Source: Carnobacterium pleistocenium FTR1 | GTDB taxonomy: Bacteria; Bacillota; Bacilli; Lactobacillales; Carnobacteriaceae | Assembly (NCBI RefSeq): GCF_000744285.1 | Contig: NZ_JQLQ01000002.1 | Span: forward strand, 992,001 to 1,056,000 | DNA: 64,000 nt | Reading direction: 5' to 3' | Shown here: in pieces, positions 37,150 to 47,929 of the stretch | How the letters are laid out: each line of letters opens with the position of its first letter | Numbering within the stretch: the first letter of the stretch is position 1 | The notes under the pieces: model-generated | What the model was told of the DNA's origin: nothing | The model's input: the letters and a program-made list of their open reading frames with translations, nothing else | Database searches by the model: none | Position numbers and translations under genes: made by a program

Positions 37150-37370
37150 GAATTAGTCCAATTGATTAGTTTGAATTTCTGGCGGAATTAGGGTTGCTTG
37201 AGAGGAAGCACTGTAGGCAATTAATGCCTAAGTGTATCATGTTTGTAAGCTACTAAAGTAGCAATAACCATGACAAATATGGGTTTTAGGTTTAAGGTGG
37301 TCTCACGGTTTTCCACAAGCAAGCCCGTACATTCCAGAAAGAATTTTATCTTGAAGCATCCACACCATTA
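37150..37370 (-). repeat. dispersed intergenic repeat element, copy 2
   Basis: Read on the minus strand it begins AATGGTGTGGATGCTTCAAG and continues through TTCTGGAATGTACGGGCTTG, then CTTGTGGAAAACCGTGAG, and later CAAGCAACCCTAATTCCGCC, in the same order as the copy at 41924. It is in opposite orientation to copies 1 and 4, and next to copy 3. Confidence 0.7.
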
Positions 37371-37391
37371 ATCTAGAACCATTTTTATGTT

Positions 37392-37510
37392 TGATATTTT
37401 AGTGCTGGTAGATTTATTCAATCGGTAACCTAGAATTTCTGGTGGACTCACGGCTCTCCACAAGCAAGCCTTTCCATTCCAGAAGAAATTCTATTTGCAA
37501 TACCAATACT
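37392..37510 (-). repeat. dispersed intergenic repeat element, copy 3, internally deleted
   Basis: On the minus strand: ATAGAATTTCTTCTGGAATG, then GGCTTGCTTGTGGAGAGCCG and TGAGTCCACC, passing directly into AAATTCTAGGTTACCGATTG and ACTAAAATAT. This joins the start and end blocks of copy 4 and lacks about 110 bases of the middle. Same orientation as copy 2. Confidence 0.65.
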
Positions 37511-37727
37511 ATTTAAAGATTAGAAGTCTTAAGTCTACAGATTTTAAGTATAAGGCAGTATAATAACTTTATAAGCAAATCCTCCTAACGACTAGTTATT
37601 AAATAACCCTTTTTATTGATTTTCAACGCAAGTGACTAACAAAAGTCAAAAACCTCTCAAAAATTTTTAAAAACCCAAAAAAGATGACATTTTAATTTTT
37701 GAAAAAACGGTTACAATAAAAAGGTAG

Positions 37728-39269
<1,542 letters not shown>

Positions 39270-39285
39270 AAAGGAGGAAAAAATC

Positions 39286-41124
39286 ATGGTTTTCTCAATT
39301 GAACGAAGAAAACAAGACATCAAGGCACTAAAAGAAGGCATACTAGACGTTTTAATCATTGGTGGAGGGATCACAGGTGCTGGCACAGCTTTACAAGCCA
39401 GCGCTTCAGGTCTTAAAACAGGGCTGGTCGAGATGCAAGACTTTGCAGAAGGAACGTCATCCCGCTCAACCAAATTGGTCCACGGCGGCTTACGTTATTT
39501 GAAAAACTTCGATGTTGAAGTTGTAGCCGACACGGTCCAAGAACGGGCGGTCGTACAAGGAATCGCACCACATATTCCAAAAGCGGACCCAATGATTTTG
39601 CCAATCTATAACGAACCCGGTTCAACTTTTTCGATGTTTTCTTTAAAAATAGCGATGGATCTGTATGATCGACTAGCTGATGTTACGGGGACAAAATATG
39701 CAAACTACACGTTGACTAAAGAAGAAGTCTTGAAACGCGAACCGCAACTGAGAAGTGATGGTTTATTAGGTGCTGGAGTCTATCTAGACTACCGCAACAA
39801 TGATGCCCGCTTGGTGATTGAAAATATTAAACGCGCAGCTACAGATGGCGGACACATGGTCAGCCGCATGAAAGTGGTCGGGATCGTACACGATGAAAAC
39901 GACAAAGTCAGTGGCGCAACCGTAGAAGACTTATTGACCGGGGAAACATTTGATATCAAAGCTCGTATTGTATTGAATACAACGGGTCCTTGGTCAGATA
40001 CGATCCGTCAAATGGATGATAAAGTAGACGCTGCACCTCAAATGCGTCCGACAAAAGGCGTTCATTTAGTCGTAGATAACAAACGATTATTTGTACCGCA
40101 ACCCACTTATTTTGACACAGGCAAAAACGATGGCCGGATGGTATTCGTGATTCCGCGTGAAGCAAAAACGTACTTCGGAACAACAGATACCGACTACACA
40201 GGCGACTTTTTACACCCAGTTGTTGAACAAGAAGATGTGGATTACCTACTAGAAATTGTCAACAACCGCTATCCGTCAGCTGAGATCACAATCGACGATA
40301 TCGAATCCAGTTGGGCAGGATTGCGTCCATTGATTTCTGCTAATGGCGGTTCAGACTACAATGGTGCAAAAAATCAACCTATCTCAGATGAAAGCTTTGA
40401 CAACGTCATCGCAGCAATCGAGCGCTACCAAAAAGGATCTGTCGATCGGATTACTGTAGAAGAAGCTTTGAAAAACATTGAAGTCAGCAACTCTGAATCA
40501 GAAGATAACCCTTCGGCCATTTCACGTGGCAGCGCGTTAGACATTGATCCAGACGGCTTGATCACAGTAGCCGGAGGAAAGATAACCGACTACCGTAAAA
40601 TGGCGCTGGGTGCGATGAAAGCTGTTGTTGAAATCTTACAAAACGATTTTAACCTTTCTTATGAATTGATTGATTCTGCTAAATATTCAGTGTCTGGCGG
40701 CGAAATCAACCCGCTAGAAGTTGAAGCAGAAACTGAAAAATTAGCTCAAATGGGGATTGAAAAAGGGCTGAATGAATCAGAAGCGTTGTACCTTGCTAAC
40801 CTCTATGGTTCAAATGTACCTAAAGTATTTGCTTTGCTAGACGAAACTCAACAAATAGAAGGGTTAACTCTAGCAGATACGCTAAGCTTATGCTATGCTA
40901 TGAAAGAAGAGATGGCGCTTACACCGAGTGACTTCTTGATCCGTCGCACGAACCACATGTTGTTTATGCGCGACACATTAGATAGCATCATAGACCCAGT
41001 GATCACAGAAATGGCTCGCTATTATGGCTGGACAGAAGAAACAAAAATAACTTATCAGAAAGGACTAGAAACAGCCATTGCAGAGTCTGATCTAAAAAAC
41101 TTAAAAGGGGATGGAGATAAATGA
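39286..41124 (+). CDS. glpO: alpha-glycerophosphate oxidase
   Basis: A 612-residue flavoprotein that oxidises glycerol-3-phosphate to dihydroxyacetone phosphate with O2, yielding H2O2. The FAD motif is LIIGGGITGAGTAL (about 18-31), followed by GTSSRSTKLVHGGLRYLKN, RPTKGVHLV and SSWAGLRPLI. A stretch at about 370-415 with SNSESEDNPSAISRG corresponds to the extra loop that separates lactic-acid-bacterial GlpO from GlpD. RBS AAGGAGG, 17 bases after glpK. The stop overlaps glpF by 4 bases. H2O2 production makes the upstream oxidase-like protein of interest. Confidence 0.95.
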   Translation: MVFSIERRKQDIKALKEGILDVLIIGGGITGAGTALQASASGLKTGLVEMQDFAEGTSSRSTKLVHGGLRYLKNFDVEVVADTVQERAVVQGIAPHIPKADPMILPIYNEPGSTFSMFSLKIAMDLYDRLADVTGTKYANYTLTKEEVLKREPQLRSDGLLGAGVYLDYRNNDARLVIENIKRAATDGGHMVSRMKVVGIVHDENDKVSGATVEDLLTGETFDIKARIVLNTTGPWSDTIRQMDDKVDAAPQMRPTKGVHLVVDNKRLFVPQPTYFDTGKNDGRMVFVIPREAKTYFGTTDTDYTGDFLHPVVEQEDVDYLLEIVNNRYPSAEITIDDIESSWAGLRPLISANGGSDYNGAKNQPISDESFDNVIAAIERYQKGSVDRITVEEALKNIEVSNSESEDNPSAISRGSALDIDPDGLITVAGGKITDYRKMALGAMKAVVEILQNDFNLSYELIDSAKYSVSGGEINPLEVEAETEKLAQMGIEKGLNESEALYLANLYGSNVPKVFALLDETQQIEGLTLADTLSLCYAMKEEMALTPSDFLIRRTNHMLFMRDTLDSIIDPVITEMARYYGWTEETKITYQKGLETAIAESDLKNLKGDGDK

Positions 41125-41837
41125 CAGGGGATACATTACAGATTTTCAGTGAGTTTTTAGGAACAATGATTTTAATTTTACTTGGGGATGGAGTCGTTGC
41201 AGCCGTCAGCTTGAAAAAAAGTAAAGCTGAAGGCGCTGGTTGGGTTGCGATTGCTCTTGGCTGGGGAGCAGCCGTAACGATCGCAGTATATGTTGCAGCA
41301 TCTATGGGACCAGCACACTTAAACCCAGCTGTAACACTTGGGATGGCAATTATTGGTAATTTTGAGTGGGCATTGGTTATTCCCTTTATTCTTGCTCAAA
41401 CGGTTGGAGCTTTTGTGGGAGCCGGTTTAGTTTGGTTAACGTACTTACCCCACTTCAAAGAAACAAAAGACGAAGCTAGTATTTTAGGAACGTTTGCAAC
41501 TGGACCCGCTATTCGTGACACCGTTGCCAATGTTATGTCAGAAACAATTGGTACTTTCGTATTGGTATTCGCTCTTATGATGTTCGGAAAAAATACATTT
41601 ACTGATGGATTAAACCCATTAGTCGTAGGGGTATTAATTCTTTCAATTGGTCTCTCTCTAGGAGGATCAACAGGCTACGCAATCAACCCTGCACGTGACT
41701 TAGGTCCACGTATTGCGCATCAATTATTACCGATTGCAAACAAAGGAAATTCCGACTGGGGTTACTCATGGATTCCAGTAGTAGCACCAATGATAGGTGG
41801 AGCTATCGCTGCATTACTTTATATCGTTATTACCTAA
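41121..41837 (+). CDS. glpF: glycerol uptake facilitator
   Basis: A 238-residue aquaglyceroporin with six membrane helices and the two NPA half-helix motifs, HLNPAVTLG (about 65-73) and INPARDLGPRI (about 190-200). The Asp in the second motif marks the glycerol-conducting branch. ATG overlaps the glpO stop (ATGA). It brings in glycerol for GlpK. A terminator follows. Confidence 0.96.
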   Translation: MTGDTLQIFSEFLGTMILILLGDGVVAAVSLKKSKAEGAGWVAIALGWGAAVTIAVYVAASMGPAHLNPAVTLGMAIIGNFEWALVIPFILAQTVGAFVGAGLVWLTYLPHFKETKDEASILGTFATGPAIRDTVANVMSETIGTFVLVFALMMFGKNTFTDGLNPLVVGVLILSIGLSLGGSTGYAINPARDLGPRIAHQLLPIANKGNSDWGYSWIPVVAPMIGGAIAALLYIVIT

Positions 41838-41877
41838 TTGACAAAGAAAAGATCCTTTCGTATATGGATTATTTTTG

Positions 41878-41914
41878 AAGCAACTTGAGTGGAGCCACTC
41901 AAGCTGCTTTTTTG
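41878..41914 (+). terminator. rho-independent terminator of glpKOF
   Basis: AAGCAACTTGAGTGG (41878-41892) pairs with CCACTCAAGCTGCTT (41895-41909) with one mismatch, followed by T6. Confidence 0.88.
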
Positions 41915-41923
41915 GTTAGTTGG

Positions 41924-42166
41924 CAAATGGTGTTGATGCTTCAAGATGAAATTTCTTCTGGAATGTACGAGTTTGCTTGTAAAGCCACGGTACCATTTGT
42001 AAGCCTGTAGTCTTACAAACTTTCAAGCCTCAAACAGAGAACGTAATCGCTGAAGCTCAACACTCTGTAATTCGCATTGAATCCAATGCATTGGCTACAA
42101 GCAACTCTATTCCGCATAAATTTTAGGTGATTGAGATGGTTAATCTAACAACACTAAAAATGATAG
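41924..42166 (+). repeat. dispersed intergenic repeat element, copy 4
   Basis: Starts CAAATGGTGTTGATGCTTCA and includes TTCTGGAATGTACGAGTTTG, GGCTACAAGCAACTCTATTC and CTAACAACACTAAAAATGAT. It aligns over its whole length with copy 1 and in blocks with copies 2 and 3. No conserved reading frame is seen. It lies between the glp terminator and the SGNH hydrolase promoter. Confidence 0.7.
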
Positions 42167-42249
42167 CGACCTTTTTTTAATAAAATGATGTAAAAATAGT
42201 AATTGGCAGTACCTAAACAATTGCTCTCCAAATAGTCGGATTTCCGCCT

Positions 42250-42279
42250 TACTGTATTGCTGTTAAACATGATATACTG
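42250..42279 (+). promoter_or_regulatory. promoter of the SGNH hydrolase gene
   Basis: TTACTG and TATACT with an 18-base spacer, about 30 bases before ATG 42311. Confidence 0.5.
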
Positions 42280-42310
42280 TATTAACTAGTAGTTGGAGGA
42301 GCCGTTTAAA

Positions 42311-43108
42311 ATGAAACGAACTAATTTGAAAATCGGGATGCTCATAGTTTTGGTAGCTGTTTTTATATTTTTCTTTAATCTTACTAAAGCGAATAGAACG
42401 TTAGCCCAAATGAATGAAACTTATAAATTATCGGATACGTTTAAACATGAAAGTTTAGCAGATCGCTCAAAATTTGTAACGGAACGCGATGGTGAGGTAA
42501 CAATTGTTGTTCTAGGTAGCAGTGTAACTTATGGAAAAGGTGCGACCAAAGCACAACCCGTGTGGGGTAATTTACTGGAAACGAATCTTGACGAGACGGA
42601 TGGAATCAATGCTAAAGTCATCAATCACGGGTACAACGGCTACAGTACAGCAGATCTGATTTCAAGGCATAAAATCAAGTCCGTCATTAAAGACGATCCA
42701 GACATCATCATTTTTGAATTGTGTTTGATCAATAATAATCGCTATCCACAAAGCGATATGGATCAAACAAAAGCAGACATCCAATGGATCATGGACACGT
42801 TTAATGACAAACTACCAGATACATTAGTTATTTTACAAACCGCAAATCCGACTAATTACAATGATGTGCTTTTACAAGATGCTCAGTTTACCTATGGTCA
42901 ATACAATAATGAAATTGTTGAATATGTTAAAGAGCAGCAGTGGCCGATTATTGATATTTATCAATTGATGCAAACTAGACTTGAAGAACGAGATTTATTG
43001 ACTGGAGATATTCTGGCTGATAATGTTCATCCAAACGGAAAAGGGTATGGTATGTGGTTCGAATTACTGAAAGAGCGAGTGAATGTACCGGTGAAAGAAC
43101 TTCATTAA
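42311..43108 (+). CDS. membrane-anchored SGNH/GDSL hydrolase
   Basis: A 265-residue protein with one N-terminal membrane helix (about 7-24) and an extracellular SGNH-hydrolase domain. Block I is VVLGSSVTYGKG with the nucleophile serine, and block V is DNVHPNGKGY with the catalytic Asp and His. Such enzymes are esterases, often deacetylating or acylating surface polysaccharides; the substrate is unknown. ATG 42311 follows TTGGAGGAG. It is monocistronic, and a stem-loop follows at about 43118. Confidence 0.86.
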   Translation: MKRTNLKIGMLIVLVAVFIFFFNLTKANRTLAQMNETYKLSDTFKHESLADRSKFVTERDGEVTIVVLGSSVTYGKGATKAQPVWGNLLETNLDETDGINAKVINHGYNGYSTADLISRHKIKSVIKDDPDIIIFELCLINNNRYPQSDMDQTKADIQWIMDTFNDKLPDTLVILQTANPTNYNDVLLQDAQFTYGQYNNEIVEYVKEQQWPIIDIYQLMQTRLEERDLLTGDILADNVHPNGKGYGMWFELLKERVNVPVKELH

Positions 43109-43117
43109 TAAATTATG

Positions 43118-43152
43118 AAGGCCCCAAGAATGAAAATTTTTGAGGCTTTTTC
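43118..43152 (+). terminator. probable terminator
   Basis: AAGGCCCCAAGAA can pair imperfectly with TTTTTGAGGCTTT and is followed by a T-rich stretch. It ends the hydrolase transcript. Confidence 0.6.
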
Positions 43153-43181
43153 GTTTTTATTTCTTTTCTAGCGAATTGTAT

Positions 43182-43441
43182 TTGAGAAAAGGTAATAGGC
43201 GTTAGTTCGGGCAACTTCGGCTAGTCGCTTTCACTTGAGTAGTAGTAATGACCGCTAGTTCGAGTAACTCAATAGTCCTTTACCGTTTGAGTAAGGGCAA
43301 CGAGCCTTTATTTAAGCAACTCGATGCTACTTTTCATTTTGAGTAGAGGTAATGAGCTCTATTTTGAGCGACTCAATAGACATTATCCATTTGAGTAGAG
43401 GTAACGGGTATTAGTTCAGGCAACTCTAGCTGCTTTTCTTC
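43182..43441 (+). repeat. tandem 52-bp repeat array, five units
   Basis: Units start at 43182, 43235, 43287, 43339 and 43391, each with TTGAGTAGAGGTAA(C/T)GAG-like sequence, then TTAGTTCGAGCAACTCAATA and a T-rich end. Unit lengths are 53, 52, 52, 52 and 51. TTGAGT near the start and ACTCAA about 27 bases later form an inverted repeat in most units. The period is not a multiple of three, so it is not coding. The same repeat occurs at 62581-62762. Confidence 0.8.
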
Positions 43442-43552
43442 TTGAATCGACTAAATACTAAAGCTAAGATAACCAAAAAGGTAATATAAGGTCTTGATAC
43501 GCTATTAGTTAATGAATCTAAATCAATTGTAATTTTCAGTTTCATAAATAAA

Positions 43553-43582
43553 TTTGCATCTCACTTTAAATGTGATTATAAT
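43553..43582 (+). promoter_or_regulatory. promoter of the 5-oxoproline cluster
   Basis: TTTGCA (43553-43558), an 18-base spacer, and TATAAT (43577-43582), 39 bases before the first start codon. Confidence 0.55.
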
Positions 43583-43621
43583 TAGAATAAGATTAAAAAA
43601 ACTAAAGAAAGGGAGAGGATC

Positions 43622-44326
43622 ATGGAAATCATTAAGCTAATTGGAATTTTAATTATTGTAGTGGGGTTCATTTTTAAGTTTGATACGATTGCCGTTGTAT
43701 TGCTTGCAGCACTGGCTACAGCTCTATTTTCAGGTATCTCATTTACCGATTTTTTAGTTTTGTTAGGAGAAGCATTTGTCTCTAACCGGTTAGTAACATT
43801 ATTTTTACTTACTCTACCTATGATAGGATTAACGGAAAGATATGGGTTACGCCAGCAAGCAGTTAAGTTGATAGAGAAGATGAAAGGACTGACACCTGGT
43901 CGTTTCCTATCTTTATACATGGTTATTCGTGAACTCGCAGGATTCTTTTCTGTACGTGTCCAAGGACATACACAATTCATCCGTCCGTTAGTTGAACCGA
44001 TGACTCAAGCAGCTGCCAAAACTAAATATGGTGAAATCAGCGATGAAGATATTGAACGTCTTAAGGCACGCTCGGCAGCAACAGAAAACTACGGAAACTT
44101 TTTTGCTCAAAATACTTTCATTGCAGCAGCAGGTGTTTTATTGATTACTGGAACATTGGAATCTTTAGGATATGAAGTTTCAGCGGTAGCTATTGCTCAA
44201 GCTTCTATTCCGATTGCTTTAATTATGTTAATTTTAGTAGCAGGATCAAATATTTTATTTGATCGGAAATTGCAACGAAAATATGAGAATAAAGAAAACT
44301 TAGTAGCACAAAAAGAGGAGGAATAA
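43622..44326 (+). CDS. DUF969 membrane protein, putative 5-oxoproline transporter subunit
   Basis: A 234-residue integral membrane protein with about five to six helices. Features such as FLLTLPMIGLTERYGLR and GFFSVRVQGHTQFIRPLVEP match the DUF969 family. DUF969 and DUF979 genes are commonly found side by side next to pyroglutamyl peptidase genes, and a transport role for 5-oxoproline or pyroglutamyl peptides has been suggested from that context. GGGAGAGG precedes ATG 43622. The partner begins 6 bases after its stop. Function is inferred from neighbours only. Confidence 0.85.
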   Translation: MEIIKLIGILIIVVGFIFKFDTIAVVLLAALATALFSGISFTDFLVLLGEAFVSNRLVTLFLLTLPMIGLTERYGLRQQAVKLIEKMKGLTPGRFLSLYMVIRELAGFFSVRVQGHTQFIRPLVEPMTQAAAKTKYGEISDEDIERLKARSAATENYGNFFAQNTFIAAAGVLLITGTLESLGYEVSAVAIAQASIPIALIMLILVAGSNILFDRKLQRKYENKENLVAQKEEE

Positions 44327-44332
44327 TAATAA

Positions 44333-45256
44333 ATGGAGGCACTTGTAACTAATATATTAGAATTCTTCTTCATCATGATTGGTTTATTACTTATTTACAC
44401 AGCTAGTAACGTTTTTAGAGATCAAAAGCATCCAACACGTTTAGGCACAACGTTATTCTGGCTCTTATTAGGAATTGTATTTGCTTTTGGAAATTTCATA
44501 CCCGCAATGATTAATGGCGTATTACTTATAGGAATAGGTGTATTGACATTGTTTAAACAAGTCCGTCTAGGAGAAGTTAAGAAAGTGGATGAAAATAAAG
44601 CGTTAGAATCTAGTAATCATTTAGGCAATAAAATTTTTATCCCCGTTATTGCTTTAGCGGTAGTGGCTGTTCCAATTGCACAATTCACGCCTCTTGGTGG
44701 ACAAGTAGGTATTGGAGTAGGAGCAGTTATTTCTTTAATAATTGCTGTTCTCATGACTAAATCAAAACCAAGAATGGTTTTAGATGAAGGAGACCGCATG
44801 ATTCAACAAGTAGGCACGACTGGGATTTTGCCACAGTTGTTAGCCGCACTGGGTGTCATTTTTACAGCTGCTGGTGTAGGTGATGTTATTGCAAGTGGAG
44901 TTTCAACTTTTATACCAGAAGGAAATCAGTTATTAGGTGTCATCGCCTATGTGTTAGGAATGGTCATTTTTACAATGATTATGGGGAATGCGTTTGCTGC
45001 TTTTACTGTTATTACAGCTGGGATAGGAATTCCTTTTGTCATCGCCCAAGGAGGAGACCCAGTTATTGCAGGAGCTTTGGCAATGACAGCTGGTTTTTGT
45101 GGTACGCTGTTAACACCTATGGCTGCTAACTTTAACGCTTTACCAGCTGCCTTGTTGGAAATGAAAAATTTGAACGGTGTTATTAAAGAACAAGTACCAT
45201 TTGCTTTCAGCATGATTGTAATTCATATCGCATTGATGTATTTCTGGGCATTTTAA
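44333..45256 (+). CDS. DUF979 membrane protein, partner of the DUF969 protein
   Basis: A 307-residue integral membrane protein with eight or more helices. The ending FGNFIPAMINGVLL, GNAFAAFTVITAGIGIPF and GFCGTLLTPMAANFNALPAA are typical of DUF979, which resembles dicarboxylate-type permeases in helix pattern. AGAGGAGG lies before ATG 44333. Together with the upstream DUF969 gene it probably forms a two-part transporter. pcp follows after about 96 bases without an obvious terminator. Confidence 0.86.
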   Translation: MEALVTNILEFFFIMIGLLLIYTASNVFRDQKHPTRLGTTLFWLLLGIVFAFGNFIPAMINGVLLIGIGVLTLFKQVRLGEVKKVDENKALESSNHLGNKIFIPVIALAVVAVPIAQFTPLGGQVGIGVGAVISLIIAVLMTKSKPRMVLDEGDRMIQQVGTTGILPQLLAALGVIFTAAGVGDVIASGVSTFIPEGNQLLGVIAYVLGMVIFTMIMGNAFAAFTVITAGIGIPFVIAQGGDPVIAGALAMTAGFCGTLLTPMAANFNALPAALLEMKNLNGVIKEQVPFAFSMIVIHIALMYFWAF

Positions 45257-45352
45257 AACAACTATTAAACAATAAATGGTATTCTTTATGAACGAAAATA
45301 ATTATGTTGAATTTTACAAAGAAGGCAACTATTGAAAGGAGTATGATTATAA

Positions 45353-46000
45353 ATGAAACTACTAGTAACTGGATTTGACCCATTTGGCGGTGAAAAAATT
45401 AACCCAGCTCTTGAAGCTGTCAGAGGTCTAGCGGATAGTATTAAAGGAGCCGAAATCAAAAAATTAGAAATTCCAACTGTATTCGGAAAATCAGCTGAAG
45501 TTGTTAGAGCGGCTATTGAAGAATTTCATCCGGATGTTGTATTAAACGTTGGACAAGCAGGGGGCCGTTTTGCAATGACACCTGAACGTGTAGCAATCAA
45601 TGTAGATGATGCGCGTATTCCAGATAACGAAGGCAATCAGCCGATTGATGAAGCTATTCAAGAACAAGGAAAAGCAGCTTATTTTACTCAGTTGCCTGTT
45701 AAAGCCATAGCAACAGCAATCAAGGCAGCTGGTATACCTGGAGCTGTTTCTAATACAGCTGGGACGTTTGTCTGCAATCATATTATGTATCAAGTTCAAT
45801 ATTTAATTGATACTCAATATCCGGCAATCAAAGGTGGATTCATTCATGTGCCTTTTATTCCTGAACAAGTAGTAGACAAATCGAATCTACCTTTCATGAA
45901 TTTAACTGATATCACTAAAGGATTGACAGCGGCAATAGAGGCAATTGTTGCTTTTGAGGGCAAAGAAGATCTAAAAGAAATAGGGGGAGCGATTTATTGA
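45353..46000 (+). CDS. pcp: pyroglutamyl-peptidase I
   Basis: Removes N-terminal 5-oxoproline from peptides. It is 215 residues, the normal length. The cysteine-peptidase C15 motifs are present: [20 protein letters not shown] at the start, the catalytic Glu in NVGQAGGR...TPERVAIN, catalytic Cys in [17 protein letters not shown], and catalytic His in [23 protein letters not shown]. It lies in an operon with DUF969/DUF979 genes and is followed directly by a gamma-glutamylcyclotransferase-like gene, pointing to 5-oxoproline metabolism. Confidence 0.95.
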   Translation: MKLLVTGFDPFGGEKINPALEAVRGLADSIKGAEIKKLEIPTVFGKSAEVVRAAIEEFHPDVVLNVGQAGGRFAMTPERVAINVDDARIPDNEGNQPIDEAIQEQGKAAYFTQLPVKAIATAIKAAGIPGAVSNTAGTFVCNHIMYQVQYLIDTQYPAIKGGFIHVPFIPEQVVDKSNLPFMNLTDITKGLTAAIEAIVAFEGKEDLKEIGGAIY

Positions 46001-46001
46001 T

Positions 46002-46448
46002 ATGCGAGCTGAAACTATCCTGCCAGTTTTTGTTTATGGCAGTTTAAAAACTAGCGAATTTAATTATAAAAGTTATCTAGATGGTAAAGTGTCTATAGTT
46101 GAACCAAAACGTGCCCGAATTAGAGGTACTCTTTATAATATGCCGTATAAAGGATATCCAGCTCTTTTAGTTGAAGATTCCAGTACAGAGTGGGTATACG
46201 GTGAGCTATTTGAATTGCTTGATTATGAATCAACGTTATCTCAATTAGATAGTCTAGAAGGGTATTATGGAGTGGATCATCCAGCTAATGAATACGTGCG
46301 CAGTGTAGTAAAAGCTGAAATATGGCATGATAGATCTAGGATTTATGTAGCACAGGAAGTTTTTGTTTATCTTTATCAAGTAGAAAAAGATATTCTGTTT
46401 ACTAAACAAAGTCAAGTAATGAAAAAGGGTATTTGGCAATCAAACTAG
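46002..46448 (+). CDS. gamma-glutamylcyclotransferase-like (AIG2-type) protein
   Basis: A 148-residue protein. The family signature VFVYGSLKTSEFNYKSYL is at about 7-24, followed by RGTLYNM, GYPALL, VYGELFELLD and LDSLEGYYG, the conserved Asp and Glu-Gly of the fold. These enzymes release 5-oxoproline from gamma-glutamyl amines. The start ATG lies one base after the pcp stop with GGGGGAG upstream, so translation is coupled. Its position by pcp suggests shared 5-oxoproline chemistry; the exact substrate is open. Confidence 0.85.
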   Translation: MRAETILPVFVYGSLKTSEFNYKSYLDGKVSIVEPKRARIRGTLYNMPYKGYPALLVEDSSTEWVYGELFELLDYESTLSQLDSLEGYYGVDHPANEYVRSVVKAEIWHDRSRIYVAQEVFVYLYQVEKDILFTKQSQVMKKGIWQSN

Positions 46449-46489
46449 ATACATAAGAAAGCCAAGAAAAAACTTCTTTATAAAATGAG

Positions 46490-46537
46490 AAAATAGCACT
46501 AGAAGAGCAAAATTCTTCTAATGCTATTTTTTTATTT
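46490..46537 (+). terminator. rho-independent terminator
   Basis: AAAATAGCACTAGAAGA pairs with TCTTCTAATGCTATTTT with one mismatch, followed by T7. Confidence 0.85.
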
Positions 46538-46599
46538 TTCAATGATTATACAAAAGTTGCTAATACTTTGATATGAATTACCTGTCGTGAATAACTAAT

Positions 46600-46750
46600 A
46601 TAAGCCTCAATTTCATTATGAAAACGTTTGTTCGGTATAAGCTTCTACCATTACCTGTTTTTCGGTGGTAAGATGGTTTAGGTCATTATGGTCATTCCTC
46701 TAATTTTTTGATTTGGAATTCATTTTGACTGTACCGTAAATGGCTTTTTA
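46600..46750 (-). pseudogene. second decayed IS30-family transposase relic
   Basis: On the minus strand, TTAGAGGAATGACC is followed by ATG ACC TAA ACC; dropping one missing base gives LTTEKQVMVEAYTEQ, the N-terminus of IS30 transposases (MTYTHLTTE...). Stops and frameshifts are frequent. The leader (AAGCCATTTACGGTACAGT on the minus strand) resembles that of the relic near 1,640, so both come from the same element family. It fills part of the gap between 46449 and 46925. Confidence 0.65.
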
Positions 46751-46925
46751 GTTATCTAGCTTAATTTTACAATCCGTGATATTAATGGATAAACTAAAAA
46801 AGTAGAAATAAAAACTATTTTAGCTACTAAGTTTCGACTAGCAAGTCACTACATAGTGGTACTATTCTAGTTTATGGTCAATAAGGTCTAAGTAATTATA
46901 AAAAATCAAGGAGGAAGCAACTTTA

Positions 46926-47636
46926 ATGATGGACCTTATTTTTAACATAGTTGTCATATACATTATTGGGTTTGGAATATTGAAACTAAAAATTTATATA
47001 GACTTTAAGACTTCTGATTATCGCCATGCAAGTAATCATAATTTTTGGCAAACCTTTTTCAATAAAGGAAATATGGGTGAATACAATATTTACCGCAGTC
47101 TTGAAAAAGTAAAAGGGGAAAAGCTGTTAATGACGAATCTTTACATTCCTAAAGAGGATGGAAGTACAACAGAAATTGATTTGGTGATGATCACAAAATC
47201 GGGTTTGTTTGTTGTAGAGTCAAAGAATTACAGTGGCTGGATTTTTGGCGATGAAAGAAACTTTAACTGGACTCAAACTTTCCCAAATAAGCAGCAGTTC
47301 AAATTTTTTAATCCCATTTGGCAAAACAAGGGACATATTAAGGCTTTAAAAGCCGTTTTAGCTCTTACCGAAGATTCTTTGGTGCACTCATTCATTATTT
47401 TCAGCAGTCATTGTGAATTAAAGAAGATTACGGTGACTAGTTCTAATGTTCAAGTTTTCCAACAAAATCAGCTGAAACGAATGTTAAAAAGAAAACAATA
47501 TAACGAGCCTCGCTTAACTTCAGATGAGATGCAGGCTTATTTTCAAATGCTTAAACCTTTCATGCATGCTGACAAGAAAACCAAAAAGCTGCATATCAAA
47601 AGAATTCAAGAAAGATTAAGTCTGGCAAAAAAATGA
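46926..47636 (+). CDS. NERD-domain protein with N-terminal membrane helix
   Basis: A 236-residue protein. A hydrophobic helix at about 3-22 is followed by a NERD (nuclease-related) domain: GNMGEYNIYRSLEKV, EIDLVMITKSGLFVVESKNY (the D...ExK nuclease-like core), SGWIFGD and FNPIWQNKGHIKAL. The end is basic. NERD proteins resemble restriction-type nucleases, but function is unproven. AAGGAGG lies before two adjacent ATG codons (46926, 46929). It appears to stand alone, with a terminator at 47721. A different NERD protein is at the end of the window. Confidence 0.85.
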   Translation: MMDLIFNIVVIYIIGFGILKLKIYIDFKTSDYRHASNHNFWQTFFNKGNMGEYNIYRSLEKVKGEKLLMTNLYIPKEDGSTTEIDLVMITKSGLFVVESKNYSGWIFGDERNFNWTQTFPNKQQFKFFNPIWQNKGHIKALKAVLALTEDSLVHSFIIFSSHCELKKITVTSSNVQVFQQNQLKRMLKRKQYNEPRLTSDEMQAYFQMLKPFMHADKKTKKLHIKRIQERLSLAKK

Positions 47637-47720
47637 GTGTTCTATTCGTCGAGTTTCTAAAGATAAAAATGAATTTCTTCATCCACACCAAAAAATACAA
47701 TTCAAAATAGTTGAAGGGTG

Positions 47721-47748
47721 CTTAAGAGAAATTCTTAAGTATTTTTTT
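47721..47748 (+). terminator. rho-independent terminator
   Basis: CTTAAGA (47721-47727) pairs with TCTTAAG (47733-47739), followed by a T run. Confidence 0.75.
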
Positions 47749-47929
47749 AGTTAAGTTTAAATTGTTTAGCTTAGAGCGTACAGTTATTTTAAGAAATCTA
47801 TTAGTTTGGCATTTGTCTTACTTGTAAGATAAGCTATACTAATAATGATTATAATGAAAAAATTTATTCTAGCGGAGTATTAAAAATAGTAGTAACATTG
47901 TTTAGAAAGTAATGGCGAGGAGTTTTCTG

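Noticed and set aside
43182-43441. CRISPR array
   Set aside because: Units follow head to tail with no spacers, are degenerate over their whole length, and no cas gene is near.
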